A stretch of DNA of 45,806 nt from an uncultured Bacilli bacterium (GTDB taxonomy: Bacteria > Bacillota_I > Bacilli_A > RF39 > UBA660), in assembly GCA_934096295.1 (NCBI GenBank), contig CAKOLL010000007.1:1-45806 (forward strand), in the 5' to 3' direction. Shown piece after piece: positions 23,815 to 32,170 of this stretch (its first letter is position 1; every line of letters starts with the position of its first letter). The position numbers and the translations under genes were made by a program. Under the pieces are notes generated by a model. The model worked only from the letters and a program-made list of their open reading frames with translations, did no database searches and was not told where the DNA came from.

Positions 23815-24795
23815 ATGTGGAAAATAGGAAATGTAGAAATTAATGGAAAAATAGTAGTTGCTCCGATGGCTGGAATAAGTAATATGACTTTTAGAAGAAT
23901 ATGTAAGTCTATGGGAGCGTCGCTGGTAGTTGCTGAAATGGTTAGTGATAAAGCTATTACTTATGGGAATGAAAAGACTTTTGAACTTTTAAGAATGAAT
24001 GATGATGAAAGACCAATTAGTCAACAAATATTTGGGAGTGATGTAAAATCATTTGTGGAAGCAGCTAAAATTGTGGAAAGTAGGATGGCTCCAGATATCC
24101 TGGATATAAATATGGGGTGCCCTGTTCCAAAAGTTGCTGTTAAAAATCAAGCTGGTAGTGCTTTACTTAAAAATCCTGAAAAGGTCGGAGAAATAATCAA
24201 AGCTGTGGTAGATGCTGTAAATGTTCCAGTTACAGTTAAAATTAGAAGTGGTTGGGATCAAAACTTTATAAATGCGGTAGAAATAGCTAAAATAGCTGAA
24301 GCAAATGGAGCAAGTGCAATTACTGTGCATGCTCGAACTAGAGCACAAGGGTACTCTGGGAAAGCTGATTGGAATATTATTAAAGAAGTTGTTAATGCTG
24401 TAGATATACCTGTTATTGGTAATGGTGATGTAGTATCTTGTTATGATGCTAAAAAAATGCTTGATGAAACTGGATGTAGTGCTGTGATGATTGGACGAGG
24501 TCTTCTTGGTAACCCTTGGTTAATAAAAGAATGCGTTGAGTATTTGGATAATGGTAAGTTACCTTGTGAAATTGGCTATGATGAAAAAATTGATATGATG
24601 GAATATCATTTAAATAAATTATGTGAAGATAAAACTGAGAAACAAGCTGTATTAGAAATAAGAAATCATTTACTTAATTATTTAAAAGGATTACCTGAGA
24701 ATAAAGAAGTAAAAAATTTAGTTTGTAGATGTAAAACTAGATTAGAAATAATTGATGTTTTAGAAAATTATAGAAATGAATTAAAAAACTTATAG
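23815..24795 (+). CDS. dusB: tRNA-dihydrouridine synthase DusB
   Basis: This FMN-dependent enzyme reduces uridines in the tRNA D-loop. The N-terminal TIM barrel has VAPMAGISNMTFR, the catalytic cysteine C102 in MGCPVPKV, and HARTRAQGYSG. GNGDV and IGRGLLGNPW form the phosphate-binding part. The helical C-terminal domain follows. The 326-residue length and the start at ATG 23815, 5 nt after GGGGGA, are normal. It ends in a terminator shared with convergent murC. Confidence 0.95.
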   Translation: MWKIGNVEINGKIVVAPMAGISNMTFRRICKSMGASLVVAEMVSDKAITYGNEKTFELLRMNDDERPISQQIFGSDVKSFVEAAKIVESRMAPDILDINMGCPVPKVAVKNQAGSALLKNPEKVGEIIKAVVDAVNVPVTVKIRSGWDQNFINAVEIAKIAEANGASAITVHARTRAQGYSGKADWNIIKEVVNAVDIPVIGNGDVVSCYDAKKMLDETGCSAVMIGRGLLGNPWLIKECVEYLDNGKLPCEIGYDEKIDMMEYHLNKLCEDKTEKQAVLEIRNHLLNYLKGLPENKEVKNLVCRCKTRLEIIDVLENYRNELKNL

Positions 24796-24818
24796 ATTTA
24801 TTTTTCTATAAGTTTTTT
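24783..24818. terminator. Shared bidirectional terminator of dusB and murC
   Basis: A perfect 13-bp stem AAAAAACTTATAG/CTATAAGTTTTTT with a 10-nt loop overlaps the stop codons of both convergent genes. Confidence 0.9.
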
Positions 24819-26162
24819 TGTTACATTAGCATTTATTGGGCCAGCTCCGATAGATATTACTAAATCATTTGGCTTTATGTTTTCATCTAAGTATTCTATT
24901 ATTTTATTAAAGTCTTCGATATAACAAACATTAGGATTTTGTTCTTTAATTTTGTTAACTAACATATCTTCACTAATATTGTAAATGTTTATTTCTCGAG
25001 CTGGAAATATTTTAGCTATTATTACATGATCAAATTTACTTAAAATATCAGCGAATGCATCTAGGTGTTCGGCAGTTCTTGAATATGTGTGGGATTGAAA
25101 TATTGCCCATGATTCATTATGTTTAACACCTTTAACACTATCTAGAGTTGTTTTTATTTCAGATGGATGATGAGCATAATCATCATAGATTAAAGCATCT
25201 TTGTATGTACCAAGGAATTCAAATCTTCTTCCAACTCCATGATATTTTTCTAAAGCATTTTTAATAACGTTTATATCTTTTATATATTGGTATGCAAGTG
25301 CAAATGCAGCAAGGGAATTATAAATATTGTGTTTGCCATTTATATTTAAATTAATAGATGTTAGTAGTTCATCGTTTAAGTAAATGTCGTATGAATAGTG
25401 TCCTAGAGAATTGCATGTGATGTTTTTAGCCATAAACTTTGCATTATTATTAATACCATATGTGATAACTGTTGCATTTGTGTGTTTATCTAGTTCATTT
25501 GAGTTTTCATCATCATTGTTTTTTACTAGATATCCATCTTCTGGTAATAGACTAACATATTTATAAAATGATTTTTTTATGTTATCTAAATTTTTAAAAT
25601 AATCTAGGTGGTCATTATCAATATTAGTAATAATAGCACTAGTTGGATGAAAATGAAGAAATGAATCAACATATTCACAAGCTTCCATAATAAAATAATC
25701 ATGGTTACCTAAGTGGGTATTTCCATTTATTTCTGGTAAGATTGCTCCGACTTGAATTGTGGGATTAAGGTTTGCCTCAAGGAAAATTAAACTAAGCATG
25801 CCAGTTGTTGTGCTTTTTCCATGAGTTCCTGATACACATAAAGAATGTTTAAATTCTTTCATCATCATACCTAAAAATTCAGCGCGTTCATAGTTTTCTT
25901 TGTTTTCTTCTTTGATGGCGATTCTTTCGGGATCATCTTCATGAATGGCAGCGGTATAAACTACGATATCAGCATCATGAACCATTTCTGGATGATGGCC
26001 ATATTTTATTTTAATACCTTTTTCTTCTAGATTTTTAGTTAGATTTGATTCTTGAATGTCGCTTCCTGAAACTTGGGCATTCATATTTAAAAGCATTAAG
26101 GCGATACTACTCATACTAATGCCTCCGATACCTATTAAATGGATTTTTTTGTTGTTAAACAT
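24798..26162 (-). CDS. murC: UDP-N-acetylmuramate--L-alanine ligase MurC
   Basis: MurC adds L-alanine to UDP-N-acetylmuramate, the first step of peptide assembly on the peptidoglycan precursor. The N-terminal nucleotide-sugar domain has GIGGISMS at 11-18, the ATP loop is GTHGKST at 112-118, and the ligase domain has DDYAHHPSEI. The C-terminal domain ends SIGAGPINANVTKKL. At 454 residues it is full length. The RBS is AAGGAGAG. It stands alone, without other mur genes, and shows that the organism makes a cell wall. Confidence 0.96.
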   Translation of the reverse strand: MFNNKKIHLIGIGGISMSSIALMLLNMNAQVSGSDIQESNLTKNLEEKGIKIKYGHHPEMVHDADIVVYTAAIHEDDPERIAIKEENKENYERAEFLGMMMKEFKHSLCVSGTHGKSTTTGMLSLIFLEANLNPTIQVGAILPEINGNTHLGNHDYFIMEACEYVDSFLHFHPTSAIITNIDNDHLDYFKNLDNIKKSFYKYVSLLPEDGYLVKNNDDENSNELDKHTNATVITYGINNNAKFMAKNITCNSLGHYSYDIYLNDELLTSINLNINGKHNIYNSLAAFALAYQYIKDINVIKNALEKYHGVGRRFEFLGTYKDALIYDDYAHHPSEIKTTLDSVKGVKHNESWAIFQSHTYSRTAEHLDAFADILSKFDHVIIAKIFPAREINIYNISEDMLVNKIKEQNPNVCYIEDFNKIIEYLDENIKPNDLVISIGAGPINANVTKKLIEK

Positions 26163-26186
26163 AGTTATCTCTCCTTGTATAATCTT

Positions 26187-26214
26187 ATTATAACAAAGTT
26201 CGAAAAATGTGCAA
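26187..26214 (-). promoter_or_regulatory. Sigma-A promoter of murC
   Basis: Minus strand TTGCAC (26214-26209), 16 nt, TATAAT (26192-26187) preceded by TGT, an extended -10. Confidence 0.7.
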
Positions 26215-26475
26215 TAGATATTAAGAAATTTTAATGAAAATTAAGCAACGTTCTTTGAGGTTTTTTGAGTGAAAAAGTTTAAAATGTCAATTATGTGAAA
26301 ATGAAAAATGTTAAAAAGTAAAGAAATGTAAAAATTTTAGTAAAAGTTCAAAAAGTGGGTTTTTACTAGTATTTATGTAGGGTAGTGCGAAGTTGTTAAA
26401 AAATACGAACAACGTAAAATAAGGGTAAAAATACAAAAATGGATTTTTTTAAAAAAATAAAAAGTTAAATTTTTG
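26215..26475. other. Non-coding A-rich spacer between murC and nrdD
   Basis: I see no gene, strong hairpin or recognisable operator here. The plus strand is dominated by short AAAATG- and AAAGT-like words. A paired NrdR box, which would be expected before a ribonucleotide reductase gene, was looked for and not found convincingly. Confidence 0.5.
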
Positions 26476-26504
26476 TAGACAATTATTTTAACGTAAGCTA
26501 TAAT
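26476..26504 (+). promoter_or_regulatory. Sigma-A promoter of nrdD
   Basis: TAGACA at 26476-26481, 17 nt, TATAAT at 26499-26504. This excludes the in-frame ATG at 26503 as the start of nrdD. Confidence 0.65.
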
Positions 26505-26532
26505 GAGGATATGGAAGGAAGGTAGTAGTAGA

Positions 26533-28851
26533 ATGCCAAATAATAAAGAAGAATTTTTTGAAACAATTAAAGTAGTAAAAAGAAATGGTTCTAAAGTAGG
26601 TTTTAATGGAACTAAAATTGCTATGGCAATTAAAAAGGGATTTGACAGTATTAAAGTCACAAATGAAGACGATGAAGAAATATTAAAATATTCCTCTAGT
26701 GATATACAAAAAGTGTATGGTCATGTAATTAAAAGAATTGAAAAGGATTATAGTGATAAAGCTAGTATTAAAATCGAAGATATTCAAGATATAATTGAAG
26801 ATACATTAAAAAAAGATAAATATGAAGATGTATTTGAAAATTTTGCTAATTATAGAGAAAATAGAAGTAAAGCAAGAGAAATGTTTACTGATGATAAAAG
26901 AAGTCATAAGTTTTTAAAAACTTTAGAAGGTTTAGCATTAAAGAGTGCAGCTGAAGATGATGCAAAAAGAGAAAATGGTAATATTGATGGAAACTCAGCG
27001 ATGGGAACAATGTTACAATTTGGTTCTAATGTATCTAGAGAATTTTCTAAAGCTTATTTAATGAAGAAAAAATTTGCTGATGCTCATGATGAAGGATATA
27101 TTCATATTCATGATATGGACTTTGAAGCAATGGGTACAACAACATGTATGCAAATTGATTTAGATAAATTATTTAAAAATGGATTTTCAACTGGTCATGG
27201 ACATTTAAGAGAGCCAAATGATATTATGAGTTATTCAGCTTTAGCAGCTATAGCTATTCAATCAAATCAAAATGATCAACATGGAGGACAAAGTATTCCG
27301 GCATTCGATTATTACTTAGCTCCGGGGGTTTTAAAAACATTTAGAAAAATGTTGAAAACAGCTATTAAAGATTATATTGATTTAGAAGATTTAAATGATT
27401 TTGTTAATGTGGCAAGTATTGAAAAAGAAATTGCTAAAATCAATACTATAGATGTAACGGTAGAATATTTTGAAAAATTTTATAAGAATTCAGATTTAAT
27501 GAAAAGATTATTTGATATGTCAATAAAGAAATCTTTAGAAAAAACTGATAAAAGAACTTATCAAGCAATGGAAGCTTTTGTACATAATTTAAATACGATG
27601 CATTCTAGAGCTGGTGCACAAGTACCATTTTCATCAATAAATTTTGGTACAGATATATCTAGTGAAGGTAGAATGGTTACTAAAAATTATATGCTTGCTA
27701 GTGATGCAGGACTTGGTCATGGAGAAACACCAATATTCCCAATTTCAATATTTAAAGTAAAAGAAGGGGTTAACTATAATCCTAAAGATCCTAATTATGA
27801 TTTATTTAAATTAAGTTTAAAAGTATCTGCAAAAAGACTATTTCCAAATTGGTCTTTCTTAGATAGTTCATTTAATAAACCATATTATAAAGCTGGAGAT
27901 TATCGTACTGAGGTTGGTTATATGGGATGCCGTACAAGAGTTATTGGAAATGTCGTAGATCCTGATAAACAAATTACACCAGGAAGAGGTAACTTGTCAT
28001 TTACATCAATTAATTTACCAAGGATTGGGATAAAACATGGTGTTGTAGGTAAAAATGCTTTAGAAAAAGCTGATATGAAAGGTTTTTACGAAGAACTTGA
28101 TGAATTAATGGAACTTGTTAAAGATCAATTACTTGAAAGATATGATATTCAATGTAATAAAAGAGTTTATAATTTTCCATTCTTGATGGGTCAAGGGGTA
28201 TGGCTTGATAGTGATAAATTAAAACCAAATGATAAATTAAAGAAAGTATTAAAACATGGTACGCTTTCAATTGGGTTTATTGGTCTTGCTGAATGTTTAA
28301 AAGCTTTAACTCATAAACATCATGGTGAAAGTGAAGATGCTCAAAAGCTTGGAGTTAAAATTATTAGTCATATGAGAGAAAAATGTGATGAATATAGTAA
28401 AAAGTATAATTTGAACTTTACACTTTTAGCTACACCTGCGGAAGGCTTATCTGGAAGATTTGTTAATATTGATAGAGATATTTATGGAAAAATCCCTGGA
28501 GTAACGGATAGAGCTTATTATACAAATTCATTCCATGTTCCAGTTTATTATAATATTTCAATAGCTGATAAACTAAGAATTGAAGGAAAATATCATAAAC
28601 TTACAAATGCTGGTCATATAAGTTATATTGAACTTGATGGAGATCCATCTGATAACTTAGAAGCATTTGAAAGTGTTGTTAGAATAATGAAAGAAAGTGA
28701 TATTGGGTATGGTGCAATTAACCATCCAGTTGATAGAGATCCAGTTTGTGGATATGTGGGAATAATTAAAGACGTATGTCCAAGATGTGGTCGTAAAACT
28801 GGAGAACCAGTTAGTGTTGATTTACTTAAAAGATTAGAAGGAAAGGAATAG
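26533..28851 (+). CDS. nrdD: Anaerobic ribonucleoside-triphosphate reductase, catalytic part without glycyl-radical domain
   Basis: Class III reductase makes deoxynucleotides in anaerobes. Residues about 8-95 are an ATP-cone (IKVVKRNGSKVGFNGTKIA). The barrel has HNLNTMHSRAGAQVPFSS, GCRTRVIGN and the usual NrdD motifs. The C-terminal zinc site is present (VCGYVG, then CPRCGRKTGEPVS). The protein then stops after LKRLEGKE, where the family continues into the glycyl-radical loop R-x-x-G-Y. That missing part is encoded by the separate next ORF, 10 nt downstream in another frame. The start is ATG 26533 after GGAAGGAAGG. No nrdG activase gene is nearby. Confidence 0.95.
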   Translation: MPNNKEEFFETIKVVKRNGSKVGFNGTKIAMAIKKGFDSIKVTNEDDEEILKYSSSDIQKVYGHVIKRIEKDYSDKASIKIEDIQDIIEDTLKKDKYEDVFENFANYRENRSKAREMFTDDKRSHKFLKTLEGLALKSAAEDDAKRENGNIDGNSAMGTMLQFGSNVSREFSKAYLMKKKFADAHDEGYIHIHDMDFEAMGTTTCMQIDLDKLFKNGFSTGHGHLREPNDIMSYSALAAIAIQSNQNDQHGGQSIPAFDYYLAPGVLKTFRKMLKTAIKDYIDLEDLNDFVNVASIEKEIAKINTIDVTVEYFEKFYKNSDLMKRLFDMSIKKSLEKTDKRTYQAMEAFVHNLNTMHSRAGAQVPFSSINFGTDISSEGRMVTKNYMLASDAGLGHGETPIFPISIFKVKEGVNYNPKDPNYDLFKLSLKVSAKRLFPNWSFLDSSFNKPYYKAGDYRTEVGYMGCRTRVIGNVVDPDKQITPGRGNLSFTSINLPRIGIKHGVVGKNALEKADMKGFYEELDELMELVKDQLLERYDIQCNKRVYNFPFLMGQGVWLDSDKLKPNDKLKKVLKHGTLSIGFIGLAECLKALTHKHHGESEDAQKLGVKIISHMREKCDEYSKKYNLNFTLLATPAEGLSGRFVNIDRDIYGKIPGVTDRAYYTNSFHVPVYYNISIADKLRIEGKYHKLTNAGHISYIELDGDPSDNLEAFESVVRIMKESDIGYGAINHPVDRDPVCGYVGIIKDVCPRCGRKTGEPVSVDLLKRLEGKE

Positions 28852-28861
28852 GTAGAGTAGT

Positions 28862-29044
28862 ATGGAAAAAATTGAAGAAGAAGTAAAATCAAAAAAAGTA
28901 ACAGGTGAAGGAGTAGAATTCGAAAGAATTAGAAGAATTACAGGCTATTTAGTAGGTACAGTAGAACGTTTTAACAATGGTAAAAAAGCAGAAGAACATG
29001 ATAGAGTAAAACATACTTTTAAAACTTGCTCTTGTAGTAAATAA
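28862..29044 (+). CDS. Stand-alone glycyl-radical domain of NrdD
   Basis: This 60-residue protein contains FERIRRITGYLVGTVERFNN followed by KKAEEHDRVKH, which is the C-terminal glycyl-radical segment of class III ribonucleotide reductases; the radical glycine is G34 in RITGYL. It begins with a charged helix (MEKIEEEVKSKK) and ends with CSCSK. It lies 10 nt after nrdD in a different frame. That frame has its own stop at 28853-28855, so one frameshift cannot simply join the two. The product probably docks on NrdD as the activatable subunit, much as the small protein YfiD replaces the radical end of pyruvate formate-lyase. AGGTAGAG just upstream can serve as RBS. Confidence 0.88.
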   Translation: MEKIEEEVKSKKVTGEGVEFERIRRITGYLVGTVERFNNGKKAEEHDRVKHTFKTCSCSK

Positions 29045-29068
29045 AGTTAGCTAAAAAGCTAGCTTTTT
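29043..29068 (+). terminator. Intrinsic terminator of the nrdD operon
   Basis: A 10-bp stem AAAGTTAGCT/AGCTAGCTTT (one G.U-type pair) with an AAAA loop, followed by T residues. Confidence 0.8.
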
Positions 29069-29096
29069 AAATGATTTTAAGGTAAAATAATGATGG

Positions 29097-29771
29097 GTGG
29101 TAAGATTGTTAAATAAAGACTTAGTTAATTATATTGAAAAAAATATATTTATAAAATATGAAAAATTCTATGCTCATGGTATGCTTCATATTAATAACGT
29201 TATTAAAAATATGCTTATGCTAGCAGATTATTATAACTTAGATAAGAATATGGCATATGTTGTTGCAGTTTATCATGATTCTGGTTTAAGCGTTGATAGA
29301 GAAAATCATGAACGTGAAGCAGGAAAGATTTTAGCAAATGATATTGAATTAAAAAAATATTTTAATGAAGATGAAATTAAAATAATGAAAGAAGCGGTGG
29401 AAGACCATCGTGGAAGTAGAAAAACAAGACCTAGAAACTTTTATGGGGAATGTGTTTCTGATTCTGATCGTGACTTTGATATAAATATTTTGGCCAAAAG
29501 ACAAATTGGTATGTCTATTAAAAATTATCCGGAGTTAATTACTTTTGATGAGCATTTCGAAAGATGTTATAAATATATTTGTGAAAGAATAAATAGTGAT
29601 GGAAAATTTAACTTATGGACTAATAATCCAATATTAGTTTCAGAAAGAGATAAATTTCAAAAAGAATATTTAGATAAAGATTATGCTAAAAGTGTTTATA
29701 AAACTGCTTGGGATAAAATGTTAGAAGAAGAAGGTATTGATAAAATTAGAAATTATTATGAAGATTATTAA
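29097..29771 (+). CDS. HD-domain metal-dependent phosphohydrolase
   Basis: The HD superfamily metal ligands are visible: H27 and H31 in HGMLHINNV, HD at 60-61 in AVYHDSG, H104 in EDHRG and aspartates at 122-126 in SDSDRD. This is a single catalytic HD domain of the small YedJ/uncharacterised type, about 224 residues, with no added nucleotide-binding domain. The substrate is unknown; nucleotides are typical for the fold. The first codon is uncertain: GTG 29097 opens the frame, but TTG 29106 lies 5 nt after GGGTGG and gives MNKDLVNYIEKN. A promoter is not clear; low read-through from nrdD is possible. Confidence 0.8.
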   Translation: MVRLLNKDLVNYIEKNIFIKYEKFYAHGMLHINNVIKNMLMLADYYNLDKNMAYVVAVYHDSGLSVDRENHEREAGKILANDIELKKYFNEDEIKIMKEAVEDHRGSRKTRPRNFYGECVSDSDRDFDINILAKRQIGMSIKNYPELITFDEHFERCYKYICERINSDGKFNLWTNNPILVSERDKFQKEYLDKDYAKSVYKTAWDKMLEEEGIDKIRNYYEDY

Positions 29772-29808
29772 TTGTATTGATTTTGATATGTTAAAAATAT
29801 AAAGTTAA

Positions 29809-29817
29809 TGTTATAAT
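29809..29817 (+). promoter_or_regulatory. Extended -10 promoter of the zinc-ribbon/SH3 gene
   Basis: TGT followed directly by TATAAT (29812-29817), about 31 nt before the start codon. The RBS is AAGGAG. Confidence 0.55.
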
Positions 29818-29848
29818 TAATTTATGAGTAAAAAGTAAGGAGTAGAAA

Positions 29849-30934
29849 ATGGCAATAATAAAGTGTAGTGAATGTGGTAAAGATGTAAGTGATACAGTAA
29901 AAAGATGTATTCATTGTGGAGCTAATATTAAGAAAGAAAAACAAAATAAGGAAAAAAAGCCAAATAGTAAAATGGTAATTATCTTAGCTATAATTGGAGT
30001 GGTTTTGATTGCGGGAGGAATTTCATATTGGTATTTTTCAAATAAAGAAAGTGAAGAACAAACAAATATAAGAGACAATTCTAAAAATCAAATTGAAATA
30101 ATTAGTGAGTATATTAATATTCGTAGTAGTAAAAGTGTTAAAAGTGAAATTCTAGGAAAAGTTTATAGAGGAGAAATTTATACAATTCTAGAGGAAGATG
30201 CAAAAAGTGAATATAAGTGGATAGAAATTGAAACTGCAAATGGTATCAGAGGTTTTATATCTGGTATAGATAGTTATGTTAAAAGATTAAATGTAAGTGA
30301 TAATGAAAATAAGAAGGATGATGAACCTATTATTGATAATAAAGACAATAGTAAAGACAATAGTAAAAATACAAATGATGGTAGTAATGTAAAAGAAAAT
30401 ACAAATAATAATATAAAAAATAATAATACAAATAATAATGATAGTAGTACATCAAATAAAAATGAAGATGTTAAAAAGTGCTTGAAAACTTGTGAAGATG
30501 GTTATGAATTGAAAAATAGTAATAGTGAAGATTGTTATTGTGAAAAGAAAGAAGAACTTTATGTTGTAAAAAATCAAGTTATTTATGATAATGATGGTGT
30601 TAAAATAACTGCTAAGGGTATAGATTATAGTGATAAGAATTTTATTACTTTGGATTTACTTACAGAAAATAATTCTGATATTCCAAAAGTAGTACAAAGA
30701 AATCATTTTTCGTATGTTAATGGTTACGATATGGCAACTGGATATTCTGTGAGATTACAACCAGGTACGAAATCTTCTTATGGAGTTTCATATTTAAGAA
30801 AATCATTATTAAAAAATGGAATAACTAAAATTGATACAATAAAAATTGATTTCATTATTATAGATTGGGATGGTGATGGCTCTTCGATAGGCAAGAGAAG
30901 AGTTGAATCTGATTGGATAAATTTAAGCTTTTAA
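29849..30934 (+). CDS. Zinc-ribbon, single-pass membrane protein with SH3-like domain
   Basis: Residues 6-23 form a zinc ribbon (CSEC and CIHC) that faces the cytoplasm. Residues about 43-65 are one membrane helix. Outside lies a bacterial SH3 domain at about 84-135 (YINIRSSKSVKSEILGKVYRGE), the type that binds wall peptides. A low-complexity Asn/Asp/Lys linker follows (about 145-208), then a four-cysteine segment (CLKTCEDG, then CYCEK) and a beta-rich C-terminal domain. The plan suggests an envelope sensor or wall-associated protein. No catalytic residues are recognised. The gene is monocistronic with its own promoter and a strong terminator beyond. Confidence 0.75.
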   Translation: MAIIKCSECGKDVSDTVKRCIHCGANIKKEKQNKEKKPNSKMVIILAIIGVVLIAGGISYWYFSNKESEEQTNIRDNSKNQIEIISEYINIRSSKSVKSEILGKVYRGEIYTILEEDAKSEYKWIEIETANGIRGFISGIDSYVKRLNVSDNENKKDDEPIIDNKDNSKDNSKNTNDGSNVKENTNNNIKNNNTNNNDSSTSNKNEDVKKCLKTCEDGYELKNSNSEDCYCEKKEELYVVKNQVIYDNDGVKITAKGIDYSDKNFITLDLLTENNSDIPKVVQRNHFSYVNGYDMATGYSVRLQPGTKSSYGVSYLRKSLLKNGITKIDTIKIDFIIIDWDGDGSSIGKRRVESDWINLSF

Positions 30935-31025
30935 TAAACGGTGCCGAAAAAGTTTCAAAATGTATAATAATATGGGTAATATATTATACTTTATAATAAT
31001 TTTGCATTAAACTTTATATTAACAA

Positions 31026-31059
31026 AAAAACCAAGAAATAAACGTATTTCTTGGTTTTT
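31026..31059. terminator. Strong hairpin terminator
   Basis: A perfect 15-bp stem at 31026-31040 and 31045-31059 with an AACG loop, flanked by A and T runs. It ends transcription of the gene before it and may block transcription in the other direction too. Confidence 0.88.
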
Positions 31060-31121
31060 GGTGTTCATTTAATGGTGCCCTAAGGGAAGAAGTAGAACAA
31101 CTTTTAGGACAAAAGAAATAG
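31059..31121 (+). other. Orphan reading-frame tail (possible gene remnant)
   Basis: The frame reads WCSFNGALREEVEQLLGQKK and then TAG, with no start codon or upstream continuation, since a terminator hairpin precedes it. The end looks like a real protein C-terminus (amphipathic, LLGQKK) and its codons (CTA, AGG, GCC) differ from the neighbours. It could be a gene tail left at the boundary of the mobile element. The evidence is thin. Confidence 0.2.
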
Positions 31122-31170
31122 TTAGTAATAACTATTAACTAATATAAGTATAACACAAATTTTCAAAAAA

Positions 31171-31211
31171 ACATTAAATAATGTTCATATTTAAGCAAAA
31201 TATGTTATAAT
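31171..31211 (+). promoter_or_regulatory. Promoter with inverted repeat before the 275-residue gene
   Basis: TGT-TATAAT (31203-31211) is an extended -10. The inverted repeat ACATTA/TAATGT at 31171-31184 ends where the -35 would begin, a likely operator position. The RBS AGGAAAGGAG is strong. Confidence 0.5.
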
Positions 31212-31237
31212 ATCAATCACTAGGAAAGGAGTTTTTT

Positions 31238-32065
31238 ATGAATTGTTATGTAAAAAGTGGAATTGCTATATTAAATGATACCACTAAAGATTTAAAAAAT
31301 TTAAATGAACTTGGAATATATTTAGCAAAACAAACTGATATTGATGCACTAAAATCATTAAAACTTTTAATTTTAGCTTCTGAAAATTCTATGCTAGATA
31401 AGGATTTTGATATTAATAGTGTTAAATCTTATACTGAAACATTTATACGTGATACTTACAAAAGAAACGAATCGGTAGTTGGTAACCTTTCTATGAATCC
31501 ACAAAATATTGGATTGGAATTAATGGATTACATTTTAAAGAATTATAAAATTGATTTAACTGTTCAACCTTATGATAGCGGTTATACAATATTTGATTTT
31601 TGGGCTCGTTCATTTGCTAGAATAGAAGATGACCAAGATACTTTTTATAAAAGATATGATATGATTGATAAAAAATTAGAAATTGCTTCATATATGATTC
31701 AAAACGGATTGTTGGATGTTAATCAAATTGATTTCTTATTAACTTCATTTGATAGATGTATTCAAAGAAAACATTCCTATACAAGAGAACAATTGTTAAG
31801 AATGCAAGAAATATTTGATAGCGTAAAGTTAAAAGAACAATTAGAACTTAATGTTGCAAACTTAATTACTCAAAATAAAATTGAACTTAATTGTTCTAAA
31901 GATGAACTTGTTAAAAAATTATTATCAATTGAAAGCCAAGTAGAATCATCTTCTAATAGGAGAGATTCTTGGGATGAATTATCAAATTATCAAATGCTAA
32001 ATGATCAATGTGTATATATGTTGCAAACTATACCTACTTTAGTTAAGAAAAAAGTAATAAAATAA
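31238..32065 (+). CDS. Unknown protein, possible cargo of the mobilizable element
   Basis: The protein has 275 residues, is predicted soluble and mostly helical, with no signal peptide, membrane segment or recognised motif. It contains an aromatic stretch (DSGYTIFDFWARSFARI) near residue 110 and a C-terminal helical part. It is oriented opposite to the recombinase-relaxase operon and has its own promoter with an inverted repeat and its own terminator, so it is an independent unit. Lying on the element side of the strong terminator at 31026-31059, it may be accessory cargo (for example regulation, defence or immunity), but nothing in the sequence proves this. Confidence 0.5.
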   Translation: MNCYVKSGIAILNDTTKDLKNLNELGIYLAKQTDIDALKSLKLLILASENSMLDKDFDINSVKSYTETFIRDTYKRNESVVGNLSMNPQNIGLELMDYILKNYKIDLTVQPYDSGYTIFDFWARSFARIEDDQDTFYKRYDMIDKKLEIASYMIQNGLLDVNQIDFLLTSFDRCIQRKHSYTREQLLRMQEIFDSVKLKEQLELNVANLITQNKIELNCSKDELVKKLLSIESQVESSSNRRDSWDELSNYQMLNDQCVYMLQTIPTLVKKKVIK

Positions 32066-32070
32066 TTAAT

Positions 32071-32110
32071 ACACACGCTAATTGATATGTCAATTTGCAA
32101 GTGTGTTTCT
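32071..32110 (+). terminator. Terminator of the 275-residue gene
   Basis: A long imperfect hairpin: ACACAC and GC pair with GC and GTGTGT, and the inner AATTGA pairs with TCAATT, with small bulges. It is followed by a short T-rich stretch. Confidence 0.65.
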
Positions 32111-32135
32111 AAATTATCAAAAATTTAGTATAAAC

Positions 32136-32170
32136 AAAGAATACGACTAATCGAAGTAGTCGTATTCTTT
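32136..32170. terminator. Bidirectional terminator at the end of mobV
   Basis: A perfect 14-bp stem AAAGAATACGACTA/TAGTCGTATTCTTT with a 7-nt loop overlaps the mobV stop codon. Confidence 0.85.

Noticed and set aside
26341..26400. NrdR boxes before nrdD
   Set aside because: CTAGTATTTATGTAG is a poor single match to the consensus and has no tandem partner at the required spacing.
26503..26532. Earlier ATG for nrdD
   Set aside because: It overlaps the -10 box TATAAT, so it would not be in the transcript; GGAAGGAAGG precedes ATG 26533.
31069..31085. TGGTGCCCT as a copy of the tRNA-Arg 3' end, an attachment repeat
   Set aside because: Only about 8 of 9 bases match TGGTGTCCT and the similarity stops there; too short in this sequence to support an att site.
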